From: Comamonadaceae bacterium
GTDB taxonomy: Bacteria; Pseudomonadota; Gammaproteobacteria; Burkholderiales; Burkholderiaceae_C
DNA length: 64,000 nt
Reading direction: 5' to 3'
Assembly (NCBI GenBank): GCA_947476285.1
Contig: CANJPU010000001.1
Span: 62,001 to 126,000 of the forward strand
Positions 1 to 8,140 of this stretch are shown in pieces. The notes beneath the pieces are model-generated. The model ran no database searches. It was not told where the DNA came from and saw nothing but the letters and a program-made list of their open reading frames with translations. The translations under genes were made by a program, and so were the position numbers. Position 1 is the stretch's first letter; each line of letters starts with the position of its first letter.

Positions 1-704
1 GATGCAGTGCTGACTGGCTCATAGCCCATAGGTGCGATGGGTGGCTCGAACGCGTTGCCCCATTGGTGCTCGACCATATTGAATGCCACCATGGTCTCGA
101 ACATGGGCACTTCGATCTTCTGTCCAAGGCCAGTCTGGCCGCGCTGGATCAATGCCATGGCAATCGCATAAGCGGCCTGCAAGCCGGTGAGCTTGTCCGC
201 CAGGATGGTGGGCATGAAGCGCGGCTGGCCGGCGATCACTGTCTGCAATTGCGCCAGCCCCGAGGCGGCCTGGATGATGTCGTCGTAGGCGGCTCGCCCG
301 GCATAGGTGCCGTCGTCCCCGAAGCCGGCGACATGGCAGTAGATGAGTTTGGGGTGCGCTTCTTTCAGGTCATCGTAGTTCAGGCCCAGCCGGTCGGCTG
401 CGGGTGTGCGCATCGAGTGCAGCAGCACGTCGCATGAGGCCAGCAGTTGCTTCATGATGGCGATGCCTTCGGGCTTCTTCAGATCCACCACGATGCTGCG
501 CTTGTTGCGATTGCTGGTCATGAAAAATGAGCCCATGCGCGGCGAGCGACGCGGCCCCATGACGCGGGTGCGGTCGCCTTCGGGTGGCTCCAGCTTGATC
601 ACCTCCGCACCCATGTCGCCCAGATACTGGCCGCACAGCGGCCCGACGATGATGGACGCGATTTCGAGAACGCGGATGCCTTCAAGCGGCCGTTGGATGG
701 GCAT
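1..704 (-). CDS. CaiB/BaiF-family CoA-transferase, 3' end cut by window
   Basis: Class III CoA-transferases move CoA between carboxylic acids and act in the cytoplasm. The protein begins MPIQRPLEGIRVLEIASIIV and continues with the family signature GQYLGDMGAEVIKLEPPEGD, then SNRNKRSIVVDLKKPEG, the segment that usually follows in CaiB/BaiF proteins. About 234 residues are visible and the frame is open at base 1; family members are near 400 residues, so roughly 40% is missing. It starts 9 bp after the stop of the SMP-30 gene on the same strand and so probably closes an operon with it and the amidohydrolase. The acyl substrate cannot be read from the sequence. Confidence 0.9.
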   Translation of the reverse strand, partial: MPIQRPLEGIRVLEIASIIVGPLCGQYLGDMGAEVIKLEPPEGDRTRVMGPRRSPRMGSFFMTSNRNKRSIVVDLKKPEGIAIMKQLLASCDVLLHSMRTPAADRLGLNYDDLKEAHPKLIYCHVAGFGDDGTYAGRAAYDDIIQAASGLAQLQTVIAGQPRFMPTILADKLTGLQAAYAIAMALIQRGQTGLGQKIEVPMFETMVAFNMVEHQWGNAFEPPIAPMGYEPVSTA

Positions 705-713
705 AGTCAAGGT

Positions 714-1670
714 TCAATAGTGCCAGTGAGGCGGCTGCGCCCCGGCGATCGGCGATCTGAATGTGGCCAGGCGATTGCCCCCCAGATTGCCCAGGTACAC
801 AGTGCACAGGTCGGCCCCACCGAAGGCCACGCTGGACACATTGCGCAGCGACCGCGTGCCACCCGAATCCACATCACCCCGCGACAACACACCCTGTGCG
901 TAATGCGCCTCGGCGTTGGCGATGAGCGCGGGATCGGGGTCTTCCACCACCACGCTCACATTGCCGCTCGGCTCTATTCTGATCACGCGATTGGAGATCA
1001 CGCAGGCCACCCAGACACCGCCTTGCGAATCGAAATTCAGGCCATCGGGAAAATCACCGTCAGTGAAGGTGTGGACGACTTCCTTGGCACCCAGGCGCCA
1101 GTTGGCCTCGCCGATGATGGGAAAGCGCGAGATTCTTCTGCCATAGGTTTCGTTCACGTACAGCCATTGGCCGGTGGGATCGACCCTGCATTCATTGGTG
1201 AAGCCGATGCCGTCGGCCACAATGCGCGCGCCGCGTTCATCGGACACCGCAACGAAGCCATCGGCGGTGTGGCCGTTAAAGGAGGTCTCACGCGGCACCT
1301 TGCGTGTGCTCATTGAAATCCAGGTGCGCCCGCGTGCGTCGATGGTGACGAAGTTGGTGCTAAGCAGTGGCTCGCCGTCGACTTCCATGAGCCAGGGGTG
1401 GATGCGGTGATCATGATCTATCCGCCAGACGCCGCCGCCGCAACTGGTGCCCAGGTTGGCAACCAAGAATTCTCTTTGCGGTGTGAGCGCAATGCCGTTG
1501 GTCAAAAAACCCTCAGGCACGCCTTTCAGCGCTTTCTTGGGCTTACCCAACTCATGCACGCCGCAGGCATGATCGGAGACAAAGAGTTCGCCCTTGGCGG
1601 TGGCGATCACGCTCTCCGGGCGGCTCAGATCGGCACCTACGTAGGTGATCGAAGACAGATCAATTTTCAT
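714..1670 (-). CDS. SMP-30/gluconolactonase/LRE-family protein
   Basis: A 318-residue six-bladed propeller hydrolase of the SMP-30 type; relatives open sugar or other lactones using a bound divalent metal. The family pattern is visible: an early ..RPESV segment, NLG and NE segments mid-protein, and FPDGLNFDSQGGVWVA near residue 220, where the family has its metal-binding Asn and catalytic Asp. The frame runs 90 bases further upstream, but that extension is Arg/Cys-rich and overlaps the amidohydrolase gene, so the ATG at 1670 is chosen. It lies between an amidohydrolase and a CoA-transferase on the same strand. A lactonase acting on a ring-opening intermediate would fit, but the substrate is unknown. 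Confidence 0.85.
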   Translation of the reverse strand: MKIDLSSITYVGADLSRPESVIATAKGELFVSDHACGVHELGKPKKALKGVPEGFLTNGIALTPQREFLVANLGTSCGGGVWRIDHDHRIHPWLMEVDGEPLLSTNFVTIDARGRTWISMSTRKVPRETSFNGHTADGFVAVSDERGARIVADGIGFTNECRVDPTGQWLYVNETYGRRISRFPIIGEANWRLGAKEVVHTFTDGDFPDGLNFDSQGGVWVACVISNRVIRIEPSGNVSVVVEDPDPALIANAEAHYAQGVLSRGDVDSGGTRSLRNVSSVAFGGADLCTVYLGNLGGNRLATFRSPIAGAQPPHWHY

Positions 1671-1695
1671 GCGTGCTCCGAATTCATTTGTCCGT

Positions 1696-2757
1696 CTACA
1701 GTTTGTACACGCGCTGCGCCGTGCCGCTGTAGAGCATGGCTTTTTCCTGCGCCGATGCACCTGCGGTGACGCGCTTGAAAGCGTTCCACAAAGTGTTCCA
1801 GCTCACCCCGGCTTTTTCCACCGGAAAGTTGCTTTCGAACATGCAGCGCTGCGGGCCAAATAATTCGATGCAGGTCTCGATGTAGGGGCCCCACAGGCGC
1901 GCGAGTTCGGTTGACGAAGGCGGTGCCGGCAATTTGAGAAAGTCAACTGCGGCCAGGCGAATCATCATGCCGCCCAGCTTCATGGACACATTCGGGCAGG
2001 TCGCCAGCTCGGTGAGGGAGCGCTTCAATTGCGCGAACACTTCATCGCGCTTGCCGGCGTAGGGTCCGTAGCCAAGCGGGCCGCCACAGTGACCTACGAC
2101 GATGTTGGCCTGTGGGAATGCGCGGGCCAGGTCAATCAACTCAGCAAGCTGCGTGTGAAAAACCCAGGCGTCCAGCGACAAGCCCATGGCAGCAAGCCGC
2201 GCCACACCGGCGCGGAAATCGGCCCGCATGTACAGGCCCGGCGCGTCGCTGGTGTTGCCGATGATGGGATCGGGATCATAGGCGGCCGAAGCGCGCACGC
2301 CGCAAAACCGCCCCTGCCCGGCCTGCACATGCGCCTGCAGCACCGCCTCCACACGATCACCGAGCGTCAGGTTGGCCTCGCCGACGATGCCCTGGCAAAC
2401 GCGTGTCTTGCCATACTTGCCCAAGTCGCTTGTGGCGCCGATCTGCGCGGCAAACTCGGTCTCGCCCACCGGCTTCATCTCTTCGGGCCCACTGGTGCGG
2501 TAGTTGGCGTGGCATTGCACATACACAGTGCCGATGACGTTGTGACCGCTGTTGAAATCTTGCGCGAATTCGTCGAGCAGATAGGCATTGCTCTGGCCGC
2601 CCGGCCCCTGCGGCAATGCGGCGGGCAACTGAGCCCACAGGTGGTGATGGGAATCGATGATGGGCAGGCCCGGCTCCAGGATTTCCTCCGGGGGCAGCTT
2701 GGCAAGCCATGCCTTGTTGGGCGGCGAGACCCGCCCAAACGGTGTTTGTGTGCTCAT
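1696..2757 (-). CDS. amidohydrolase family 2 (PF04909) metal-dependent hydrolase
   Basis: A 353-residue TIM-barrel hydrolase or decarboxylase of the amidohydrolase-2 group. PIIDSHHHLW near residue 32 is the family's metal-binding H-x-H; VGHCGGPLGYGPY supplies a later barrel histidine and FESNFPVEKAGVSW the C-terminal motif. Family members hydrolyse lactones (as in LigI) or decarboxylate aromatic acids. It has a recognisable paralogue at 53790-54854 (also about 354 residues, with the same ETEFA, GEANLTLG/AFADLTLG and SNFPVEKAGV/SNFPVDKAGV segments). It leads the minus-strand trio with the SMP-30 protein and CaiB, divergent from a Bug receptor. The shared 290-bp promoter region contains two palindromes. 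Confidence 0.88.
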   Translation of the reverse strand: MSTQTPFGRVSPPNKAWLAKLPPEEILEPGLPIIDSHHHLWAQLPAALPQGPGGQSNAYLLDEFAQDFNSGHNVIGTVYVQCHANYRTSGPEEMKPVGETEFAAQIGATSDLGKYGKTRVCQGIVGEANLTLGDRVEAVLQAHVQAGQGRFCGVRASAAYDPDPIIGNTSDAPGLYMRADFRAGVARLAAMGLSLDAWVFHTQLAELIDLARAFPQANIVVGHCGGPLGYGPYAGKRDEVFAQLKRSLTELATCPNVSMKLGGMMIRLAAVDFLKLPAPPSSTELARLWGPYIETCIELFGPQRCMFESNFPVEKAGVSWNTLWNAFKRVTAGASAQEKAMLYSGTAQRVYKL

Positions 2758-2804
2758 CTTGTCTCTCCAGACCGTTCGCTTCGCGTTTGTGTGATTGGCC
2801 TTGC

Positions 2805-2820
2805 GTTTCTATATAGAAAC
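2805..2820. promoter_or_regulatory. perfect 16-bp palindrome, candidate operator
   Basis: GTTTCTATATAGAAAC is a perfect palindrome 48 bp upstream of the amidohydrolase start and 229 bp upstream of the divergent Bug receptor. Its form (TTTC...GAAA around an AT core) is typical of dimeric-repressor operators such as those of IclR-type regulators. No regulator gene lies beside it, so the cognate protein would act from elsewhere. Confidence 0.5.
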
Positions 2821-2839
2821 ACCGTTCCGTTATGCGTCT

Positions 2840-2852
2840 AGTATGCCATACT
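2840..2852. promoter_or_regulatory. AGTATG-C-CATACT dyad, candidate operator
   Basis: A perfect 6+1+6 inverted repeat 20 bp from the 16-bp palindrome in the same divergent intergenic region (2758-3048). Its GTATG-N-CATAC core has the shape of GntR/FadR-subfamily operators (GT...AC half-sites around a short spacer). The rest of this 291-bp gap shows no gene or further obvious signal. Confidence 0.45.
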
Positions 2853-3048
2853 CGACCATCCTGGCATCGGCCAGCTCTGCCTGATGGCGCAGGCAGACCG
2901 GGCAAAGACCGTCCAAACCACGCATCTTCGCCGCATAGGCGCGCAGACACAAGTGCAGGCGGCTTCAGACGTGGTGACACATTCGCCAGGACAGCTCAGC
3001 GCCCATAAAATAGTCCGCACACAATTTCAGCCCCACAGGAAACCTGAC

Positions 3049-4017
3049 ATGCAGCCATTCATCAGCCGTTTACTTGGCATTGCACTCGCAGCCGCCCTCA
3101 CCGCCCTGCCCGCATCGGCCCAGGATTTCCCGAACAAGCCGATCAAGATCGTCTCAGGCTTCGGACCGGGCGTGGGCATTGAAGTCACCACACGGGTGTT
3201 GGCCGAGTTGCTCACCAAGGAGCTGGGCCAGTCGGTCATTGTGGAGAACAAAACCGGCGCCGCGACCATGATCGCAGCCAATCTGGTGGCACGCGCACCC
3301 AAGGACGGCTACACGGTGCTGCTGCTCAATGTGCCGCAGTACAACAACTACCTGATGTACAAGAACGTCACCTACAAGCCCGCCGATTTCATCCCCTTTG
3401 CCGCGGGTGGCATCTCGACGCTGGTGATGGCCACCTCCAAGACATTGCCGGTGAAGTCCGGCCGCGAGTTCATTGCCTACGCCAAGGCCAATCCGGGCAT
3501 GCTCAACTATGGCTACTGGGGCGCTGGCGGCACGCCGCACTTGCTGGCCGTTCGCATGGAAGGCGTCAGCGGCCTGAAGATGCAGGGCATTGGCTACAAG
3601 GACGCGGGCCAAGCGACAGCCGACTTGGTTAGCGGCCGCATCCACTTGTTCTTCACCTCGGTCACGCACGCGATGTCGATGGTGCAGGCAGGGCATGCCA
3701 ACATCGTGGCCATCGGCGCGCCCAGGCGCATCGAGAAGCTGCCGGATGTGCCCACCTTCATCGAGTCCGGTGTGGAAGGCATGCCCAGCGCCTGGTGGGG
3801 CTATGGGGTGCCAGCCGGCACACCACCCGACGTGGTCGCCAAATTGGAGCGGGCCTTTCGCAACGCAATGGCCACGCCGCGCTATCAGCAGTTGCTGATC
3901 GACAATGCCTCACTGGCACTGCCCATGGATTCACCGGCAAAATTCAATGAGTACATCGAGCGCGAGTCCGAACGCTGGGCCACCGCGATTCGGCCGCTGA
4001 ATCTGCAGCTTGATTGA
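3049..4017 (+). CDS. Bug/TctC-family periplasmic receptor
   Basis: A 322-residue extracytoplasmic solute receptor of the tripartite tricarboxylate transporter type. Residues 1-24 form a Sec signal peptide (hydrophobic LLGIALAAALTALPASA with an Ala-x-Ala cleavage site). The mature protein opens QDFPNKPIKIV and holds the Bug hallmarks: a GFGPG ligand loop, VENKTGAATMIA, PKDGYTVLL, YAKANPGMLNYG and a late PDVPTFIESGVEG motif. The frame extends 165 bases further upstream without a signal-like start, so ATG 3049 is used. It probably binds an organic acid for the neighbouring CoA-ester pathway. No TctA or TctB membrane gene is in the window. Confidence 0.93.
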   Translation: MQPFISRLLGIALAAALTALPASAQDFPNKPIKIVSGFGPGVGIEVTTRVLAELLTKELGQSVIVENKTGAATMIAANLVARAPKDGYTVLLLNVPQYNNYLMYKNVTYKPADFIPFAAGGISTLVMATSKTLPVKSGREFIAYAKANPGMLNYGYWGAGGTPHLLAVRMEGVSGLKMQGIGYKDAGQATADLVSGRIHLFFTSVTHAMSMVQAGHANIVAIGAPRRIEKLPDVPTFIESGVEGMPSAWWGYGVPAGTPPDVVAKLERAFRNAMATPRYQQLLIDNASLALPMDSPAKFNEYIERESERWATAIRPLNLQLD

Positions 4018-4028
4018 AGCTATTGATC

Positions 4029-4188
4029 TTTTCCTAATTCATGACACCCACATATCCCGTTCACCCTGAGCTTGGCCTGTCCAGAGCTTGTCGAAGGGTC
4101 GAAGGGCCCTTGCAGTGACTTTGCCGGCGCGCCTAGAAGGCTTCGACAAGCTCAGCCCGAACGGGTGGGTTGTCGTGAATTAGGAAAA
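4029..4188. repeat. 160-bp long inverted repeat between convergent genes
   Basis: The left arm starts TTTTCCTAATTCATGACA at 4029 and the right arm ends in its near-complement, TGTCGTGAATTAGGAAAA, at 4188. The inner arms carry the widespread proteobacterial palindrome core (CCGTTCACCCTGAGCTTG on the left, CTTCGACAAGCTCAGCCC on the right); the left arm has a 16-bp internal duplication of the GAGCTTG segment. It fills the space between the convergent Bug (ends 4017) and MaoC (ends 4191) genes. It may double as a bidirectional transcription stop. It has no coding capacity. Confidence 0.75.
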
Positions 4189-4190
4189 CC

Positions 4191-5051
4191 TCAATAAACA
4201 ATCTCCGCCACCCCGTTATTGAGCACCACCACATTGCGTGCCGGCACCGATGCGCGGAAGGTGACGCGCTTGCCGTCCACCCAGATTTCCGTGCGTATCG
4301 TCTCGCCCGGATAGACGGGAGCCGAGAAGCGCCCGTCCATGCTCTTGAATCTGGAGGCGTCGTAGTTGCACACGGCTTTCAGCAGCGCGTGACCGGCAAC
4401 ACCCAGCGTCGCGCGGCCGTGAAGAATGGGTGCCTTGAATCCGGCCCTGGCCGCATAAGCGGGCTCGGCATGCAGCGGGTTGTAATCACCCGAGAGGCGG
4501 TAGATCAAGGCGGCTTGCGGTAGCGTCGCCAGATCGCAGACATGATCGGGCGCGCGCTCGGGTATGGGGTGCACCGGCTTGGTCACGGTGGCCTGCCCGC
4601 CCCAACCACCATCCTTGCGGCAGAAGGTGGCTGCGTGCAGCGTGCAGACGAGGTCATTGCTCGCCTTGTCATACACATCGGTGTGGGTGTAGATCAACGC
4701 GCCCTTGTCAGCGCCTTTGTCCACCACTTCCATCACACGCGACTTGCCGATGAGCGCGCCCTTCACCGGCAAGGGCTTGTGAATCACGAAGCCTTGTTCG
4801 CCATGCACCATGTGGCTGGGCGTGATGCCCATCTCAGCAGTGGCAAACCACGGCCCGGGGTAGCCCAGCACGATGGCCATGGTGGGCAGCGCCTTGAGAT
4901 CCTTTTCGTACACATACTGAAGTTGCTGCTCGTCCATCGGATCAGCGCCCAGGCCCACGCCCAGCGCATAAAGCATGGTGTCGCGCTCGTGCAGTTGCTG
5001 CTCCACGGTGACCACATCGCCGTTCATCAGTTTGTCGTAGTTTGCAGCCAT
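4191..5051 (-). CDS. double hot-dog MaoC-type enoyl-CoA hydratase
   Basis: A 286-residue enzyme with two hot-dog domains, as in peroxisomal-type 2-enoyl-CoA hydratase 2, which hydrates trans-2-enoyl-CoA to (R)-3-hydroxyacyl-CoA. The N-terminal half has the YVYEKDLKALPTMAIVLGYPG segment typical of these proteins. The C-terminal half has the intact hydratase motif SGDYNPLHAEPAYAARAGF followed by PILHGRATLG, with catalytic Asp and His present. ATG 5051 (MAANYDKLMNGDV) is preferred over an in-frame start 72 bases upstream, whose extension is unlike the family. It is divergent from an acyl-CoA ligase 119 bp away, a natural pathway partner. Confidence 0.9.
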   Translation of the reverse strand: MAANYDKLMNGDVVTVEQQLHERDTMLYALGVGLGADPMDEQQLQYVYEKDLKALPTMAIVLGYPGPWFATAEMGITPSHMVHGEQGFVIHKPLPVKGALIGKSRVMEVVDKGADKGALIYTHTDVYDKASNDLVCTLHAATFCRKDGGWGGQATVTKPVHPIPERAPDHVCDLATLPQAALIYRLSGDYNPLHAEPAYAARAGFKAPILHGRATLGVAGHALLKAVCNYDASRFKSMDGRFSAPVYPGETIRTEIWVDGKRVTFRASVPARNVVVLNNGVAEIVY

Positions 5052-5169
5052 GGTGTTGGGTGTCCTGGTTGGGGGCAGCCTGTAGTTTGCCACTTTGAGG
5101 CGACGCCCTGCAATGAACGCCAAACCGCTTCATCCCCTGTAAACTGCCCTGCACACCGAAGGAGTCCCC

Positions 5170-6855
5170 ATGCCCAGCGGATACGACAAGTTCATACAGG
5201 CCCGCGATTTTCTCTTGCAGCATCGCACCGATTACGACGCGGCGTACCAGGGGTTCAAGTGGCCCGAGCTCGACCAGTTCAACTGGGCGCTCGATCATTT
5301 CGATGCGATGGCCAAGGGCAATCACAGCCCGGCGCTGTGGCTGGTGAGCGAGAACGGCCAGCAGGAGAAGAGTTCCTTCGCGCAAATGGCACGCGCCTCC
5401 AATCAAGTTGCCAACTGGCTGCGCGGCCTGGGCGTGGTACGCGGCGACCGGGTGCTCTTGATGATGGGCAACGAGCGGCCGCTGTGGGAGACCATGCTGG
5501 CCGCGATGAAGCTGGGCGCGGTGCTCATCCCTGCCAGCACGCTGCTGGCACATGATGATCTGCAGGACCGCTTCGAGCGCGGCGCAGTCAAGCATGTGAT
5601 CGTCGGGCCCGGCCAGGCGCACAAGTTCAACGCGCTACCAGGCAGCTACACCCGCATCGTCGCAGGCGCAACGGCCCCAGGTTGGCATTCCTTCGAAGAC
5701 GCCTACCAGCAGCCCGTCGATTTTCAGCCCGACGGCACGACCCACGCGAGCGATCCGCTGCTGCTGTATTTCACCTCGGGCACAACTTCCAAGCCCAAGC
5801 TGGTGCTGCACAGCCACCAGAGCTATCCGGTGGGGCACTTGTCCACCATGTACTGGATCGGCCTGAAGCCCGGTGACATTCACCTCAACATTTCATCGCC
5901 GGGCTGGGCCAAGCATGCCTGGTCTTGCTTCTTCGCGCCCTGGAACGCAGGCGCCTGCATCTTCATCTACAACTATGCCCGCTTCGACGCCAAGGCCATG
6001 CTGCAGGTGCTGCAAGACCACGAAGTGAACGTGATGTGCGCGCCGCCCACTGTCTGGCGCATGCTCATACAAGAGGACCTCAAACCCTGGAAGGTCAAGC
6101 TGCGCGAACTCATCGGCGCGGGTGAGCCGCTCAACCCGGAAGTGATCGAGCAGGTCAGGCAAGCCTGGGGCATCGTGCTGCGCGACGGTTTCGGCCAGAC
6201 CGAGACCACCTGCCAGATCGGCAACTCGCCAGGGCAGAAGGTCAAGCCTGGCAGCATGGGCCGGCCGCTGCCCGGCTACAGCGTGGCGCTGCTCGATCCC
6301 GACGATAAGCCAGCAGATGAAGGCGAGATTTCCCTCTGCCTGTCGCCCGCTCCGCTGGGCCTGATGATGGGCTATCAAGGTGACGACCACAAGAACTCGG
6401 AGGTGATGCGCGCCGGCCATTACCACACTGGCGACGTGGCGCAGCGCGACGCGGATGGCTACATCACCTACGTTGGCCGCGCCGACGATGTGTTCAAGGC
6501 ATCTGACTATCGCATCAGCCCCTTTGAGCTGGAGTCTGTGCTGATCGAACATGACGCGGTGGCTGAAGCGGCCGTCGTGCCCAGCCCCGACCCATTGCGC
6601 CTGGCTGTGCCCAAAGCCTTCGTGGTCCTGCGCGCCGGGTACCAGCCCGACGCGCAAACGGCGCGCAGCATTCTGGCCTTTTGCCGGGAGAAGCTCGCGC
6701 CTTACAAACGCATCCGCCGCATCGAGTTCGCCGAACTGCCCAAAACCATCTCGGGCAAGATCCGGCGCAATGAATTGCGCAAGGGCGAGGCCGTCGCACG
6801 CGCGAGCGGCACGCGTGGAAAGCTGGAGTTCTTCGAGGACGATGCTGGCGGGTAA
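5170..6855 (+). CDS. AMP-forming acyl-CoA ligase (medium-chain/benzoate-CoA-ligase type)
   Basis: A 561-residue ANL-superfamily enzyme that activates a carboxylic acid with ATP to an acyl-adenylate and then to an acyl-CoA. The P-loop YFTSGTTSKPK is at residues 200-210, DGFGQTETT is the A5 motif, YHTGDVAQRDADGYITYVGRADDVFK holds the A7-A8 hinge, and KTISGKIRRNELR carries the catalytic A10 lysine. Length and the N-terminal YDKFIQARDFLL segment match the medium-chain acyl-CoA synthetase group. A Shine-Dalgarno (AAGGAG) precedes ATG 5170. It is divergent from the MaoC hydratase, so acid activation followed by enoyl hydration is the likely joint role. The acid is not identifiable. Confidence 0.9.
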   Translation: MPSGYDKFIQARDFLLQHRTDYDAAYQGFKWPELDQFNWALDHFDAMAKGNHSPALWLVSENGQQEKSSFAQMARASNQVANWLRGLGVVRGDRVLLMMGNERPLWETMLAAMKLGAVLIPASTLLAHDDLQDRFERGAVKHVIVGPGQAHKFNALPGSYTRIVAGATAPGWHSFEDAYQQPVDFQPDGTTHASDPLLLYFTSGTTSKPKLVLHSHQSYPVGHLSTMYWIGLKPGDIHLNISSPGWAKHAWSCFFAPWNAGACIFIYNYARFDAKAMLQVLQDHEVNVMCAPPTVWRMLIQEDLKPWKVKLRELIGAGEPLNPEVIEQVRQAWGIVLRDGFGQTETTCQIGNSPGQKVKPGSMGRPLPGYSVALLDPDDKPADEGEISLCLSPAPLGLMMGYQGDDHKNSEVMRAGHYHTGDVAQRDADGYITYVGRADDVFKASDYRISPFELESVLIEHDAVAEAAVVPSPDPLRLAVPKAFVVLRAGYQPDAQTARSILAFCREKLAPYKRIRRIEFAELPKTISGKIRRNELRKGEAVARASGTRGKLEFFEDDAGG

Positions 6856-6881
6856 CGCGCCGCTGCCGGCAGGCAAGCGCA

Positions 6882-6906
6882 ATAGAGCCGGCTCAGCTCG
6901 CTCTAT
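6882..6906 (+). terminator. weak hairpin after the acyl-CoA ligase
   Basis: ATAGAGC and GCTCTAT form a 7-bp stem around an 11-nt loop, 27 bp after the ligase stop. No U-tract follows, so intrinsic termination is uncertain. The rest of 6856-7018 is the presumed CsbD promoter region. Confidence 0.3.
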
Positions 6907-7018
6907 GTGCGCAAGCGTACCGATCCCTTCAAGCCAAAGGGCTATGGTCAGCGTGGAGCCCGTTCCAGGGTTCACTCGAGAAGTAAATTCCGATCCACCT
7001 AACCAAGGACAACTCATC

Positions 7019-7204
7019 ATGAACAAAGATCAAGTCAAAGGCACAGCAAAAGAGATGGCCGGAAAAGTTCAAGCACAGGCCGGCAAACTGGTGGGGAGCA
7101 CTGAGCAACAGGCAAAGGGCATTGAAAAGCAGATTGAAGGCAAGGCCCAGCAGTTGGTTGGCAATGTCAAGGAAATAGTCAAGGACGCCAAGGCTCCTCT
7201 GTAG
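7019..7204 (+). CDS. CsbD-family stress protein
   Basis: A 61-residue hydrophilic protein opening MNKDQVKGTAKEMAGKVQ, with the CsbD repeat pattern (K-G-x-x-x-x-x-G-K-x-Q) repeated through GKLVGSTEQQAKG and EGKAQQLVGNVKE. CsbD proteins are small, abundant, largely helical and are induced by general stress; their biochemical role is unknown. A Shine-Dalgarno (AAGGAC) sits upstream of the ATG. It ends 12 bp before the BrkB gene and may share its transcript, giving a small stress/envelope cluster with the DUF1003 gene behind it. Confidence 0.9.
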   Translation: MNKDQVKGTAKEMAGKVQAQAGKLVGSTEQQAKGIEKQIEGKAQQLVGNVKEIVKDAKAPL

Positions 7205-7216
7205 GGCAATGCTTCC

Positions 7217-8140
7217 GTGCCATTCAAGCTCAGCGACATCTGGGGCCTGTTACGTCAGACAGCCAGCTCATGGCTTGACGATTACGCGCCCAGCATGGGA
7301 GCAGCGCTGTCCTACTACACGCTGTTCTCGCTGGCGCCCCTGTTGCTGATCGTCATCTCGGTGGCTGGGTTGGTGTTTGGCGCAGATGCCGCACGCGGGC
7401 AGATTGAATCGCAACTGGCATCGCTCATGGGTAGCGGTGGTGCGCGGGCTGTGCAGGATCTGATAGCCAGCATGGACAAGCCTGTTGAGGGCTCCATCGC
7501 CACCGCCCTGGGTTTGATCTTGCTCTTCGTGGGTGCAACCACTGTGTTCGCTGAGCTTCAGGATTCGCTCGACCGCATCTGGCGCGTGCCGGCTCGGGTT
7601 CGATCCAGCGGATGGCTCACCTTGCTGCGCACCCGCCTGCTCTCTTTCGGAATGATTCTTGCCATCGGCTTTCTGCTGATCGTGTCGCTTGTCGCAAGCG
7701 CCGTATTGGCAACCATGGGGCAATGGCTTGAGCCGGTCTTTGGCGGCTGGTATGCGCTGGCCTCGGTGGTCAGTGGCATCGGCGGCTTCATTCTGGTGGC
7801 CACCATGTTCGCACTGATCTACAAGATCATGCCCAGAGCGCGCATCCAGTGGCGCGATGTCTGGACCGGCGCGATATTCACCGCCTTGCTGTTCGACCTC
7901 GGCAAGTTCTTGATCGGCTTGTACATCGGTCGCAGCGGCATCGTCACTGGCTTCGGTGCAGCCGGCTCGCTGGTGGTTGTGCTGCTGTGGGTGTATTACT
8001 CGGCACAGATCTTCCTGATGGGAGCTGAGTTCACATGGGTCTATGCCAATGCGTTCGGCTCCAGGGCAGCGCAAAGCAAGCTTGCCGTCGAGGCCGCCAG
8101 CGTCGCGTCCATTCATCGAAACGTTTCAAACGCCCCATGA
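7217..8140 (+). CDS. YihY/BrkB-family inner-membrane protein
   Basis: A 307-residue integral membrane protein of the YihY/virulence-factor-BrkB family. The sequence shows six likely transmembrane segments, the family core GAALSYYTLFSLAPLLLIVISVAG near residues 28-51, the LDRIWRVP segment and the late VLLWVYYSAQIFLMGAEF stretch. Function is not established; despite old annotation it is not ribonuclease BN. The start is GTG at 7217. Its stop overlaps the DUF1003 start in an ATGA arrangement, so the two are translationally coupled. Confidence 0.9.
   Translation: MPFKLSDIWGLLRQTASSWLDDYAPSMGAALSYYTLFSLAPLLLIVISVAGLVFGADAARGQIESQLASLMGSGGARAVQDLIASMDKPVEGSIATALGLILLFVGATTVFAELQDSLDRIWRVPARVRSSGWLTLLRTRLLSFGMILAIGFLLIVSLVASAVLATMGQWLEPVFGGWYALASVVSGIGGFILVATMFALIYKIMPRARIQWRDVWTGAIFTALLFDLGKFLIGLYIGRSGIVTGFGAAGSLVVVLLWVYYSAQIFLMGAEFTWVYANAFGSRAAQSKLAVEAASVASIHRNVSNAP

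Noticed and set aside
5893-7026. 377-codon antisense frame opposite the acyl-CoA ligase
   Set aside because: Composition is His/Gly/Ala-rich and matches nothing; typical antisense shadow of a GC-rich gene.
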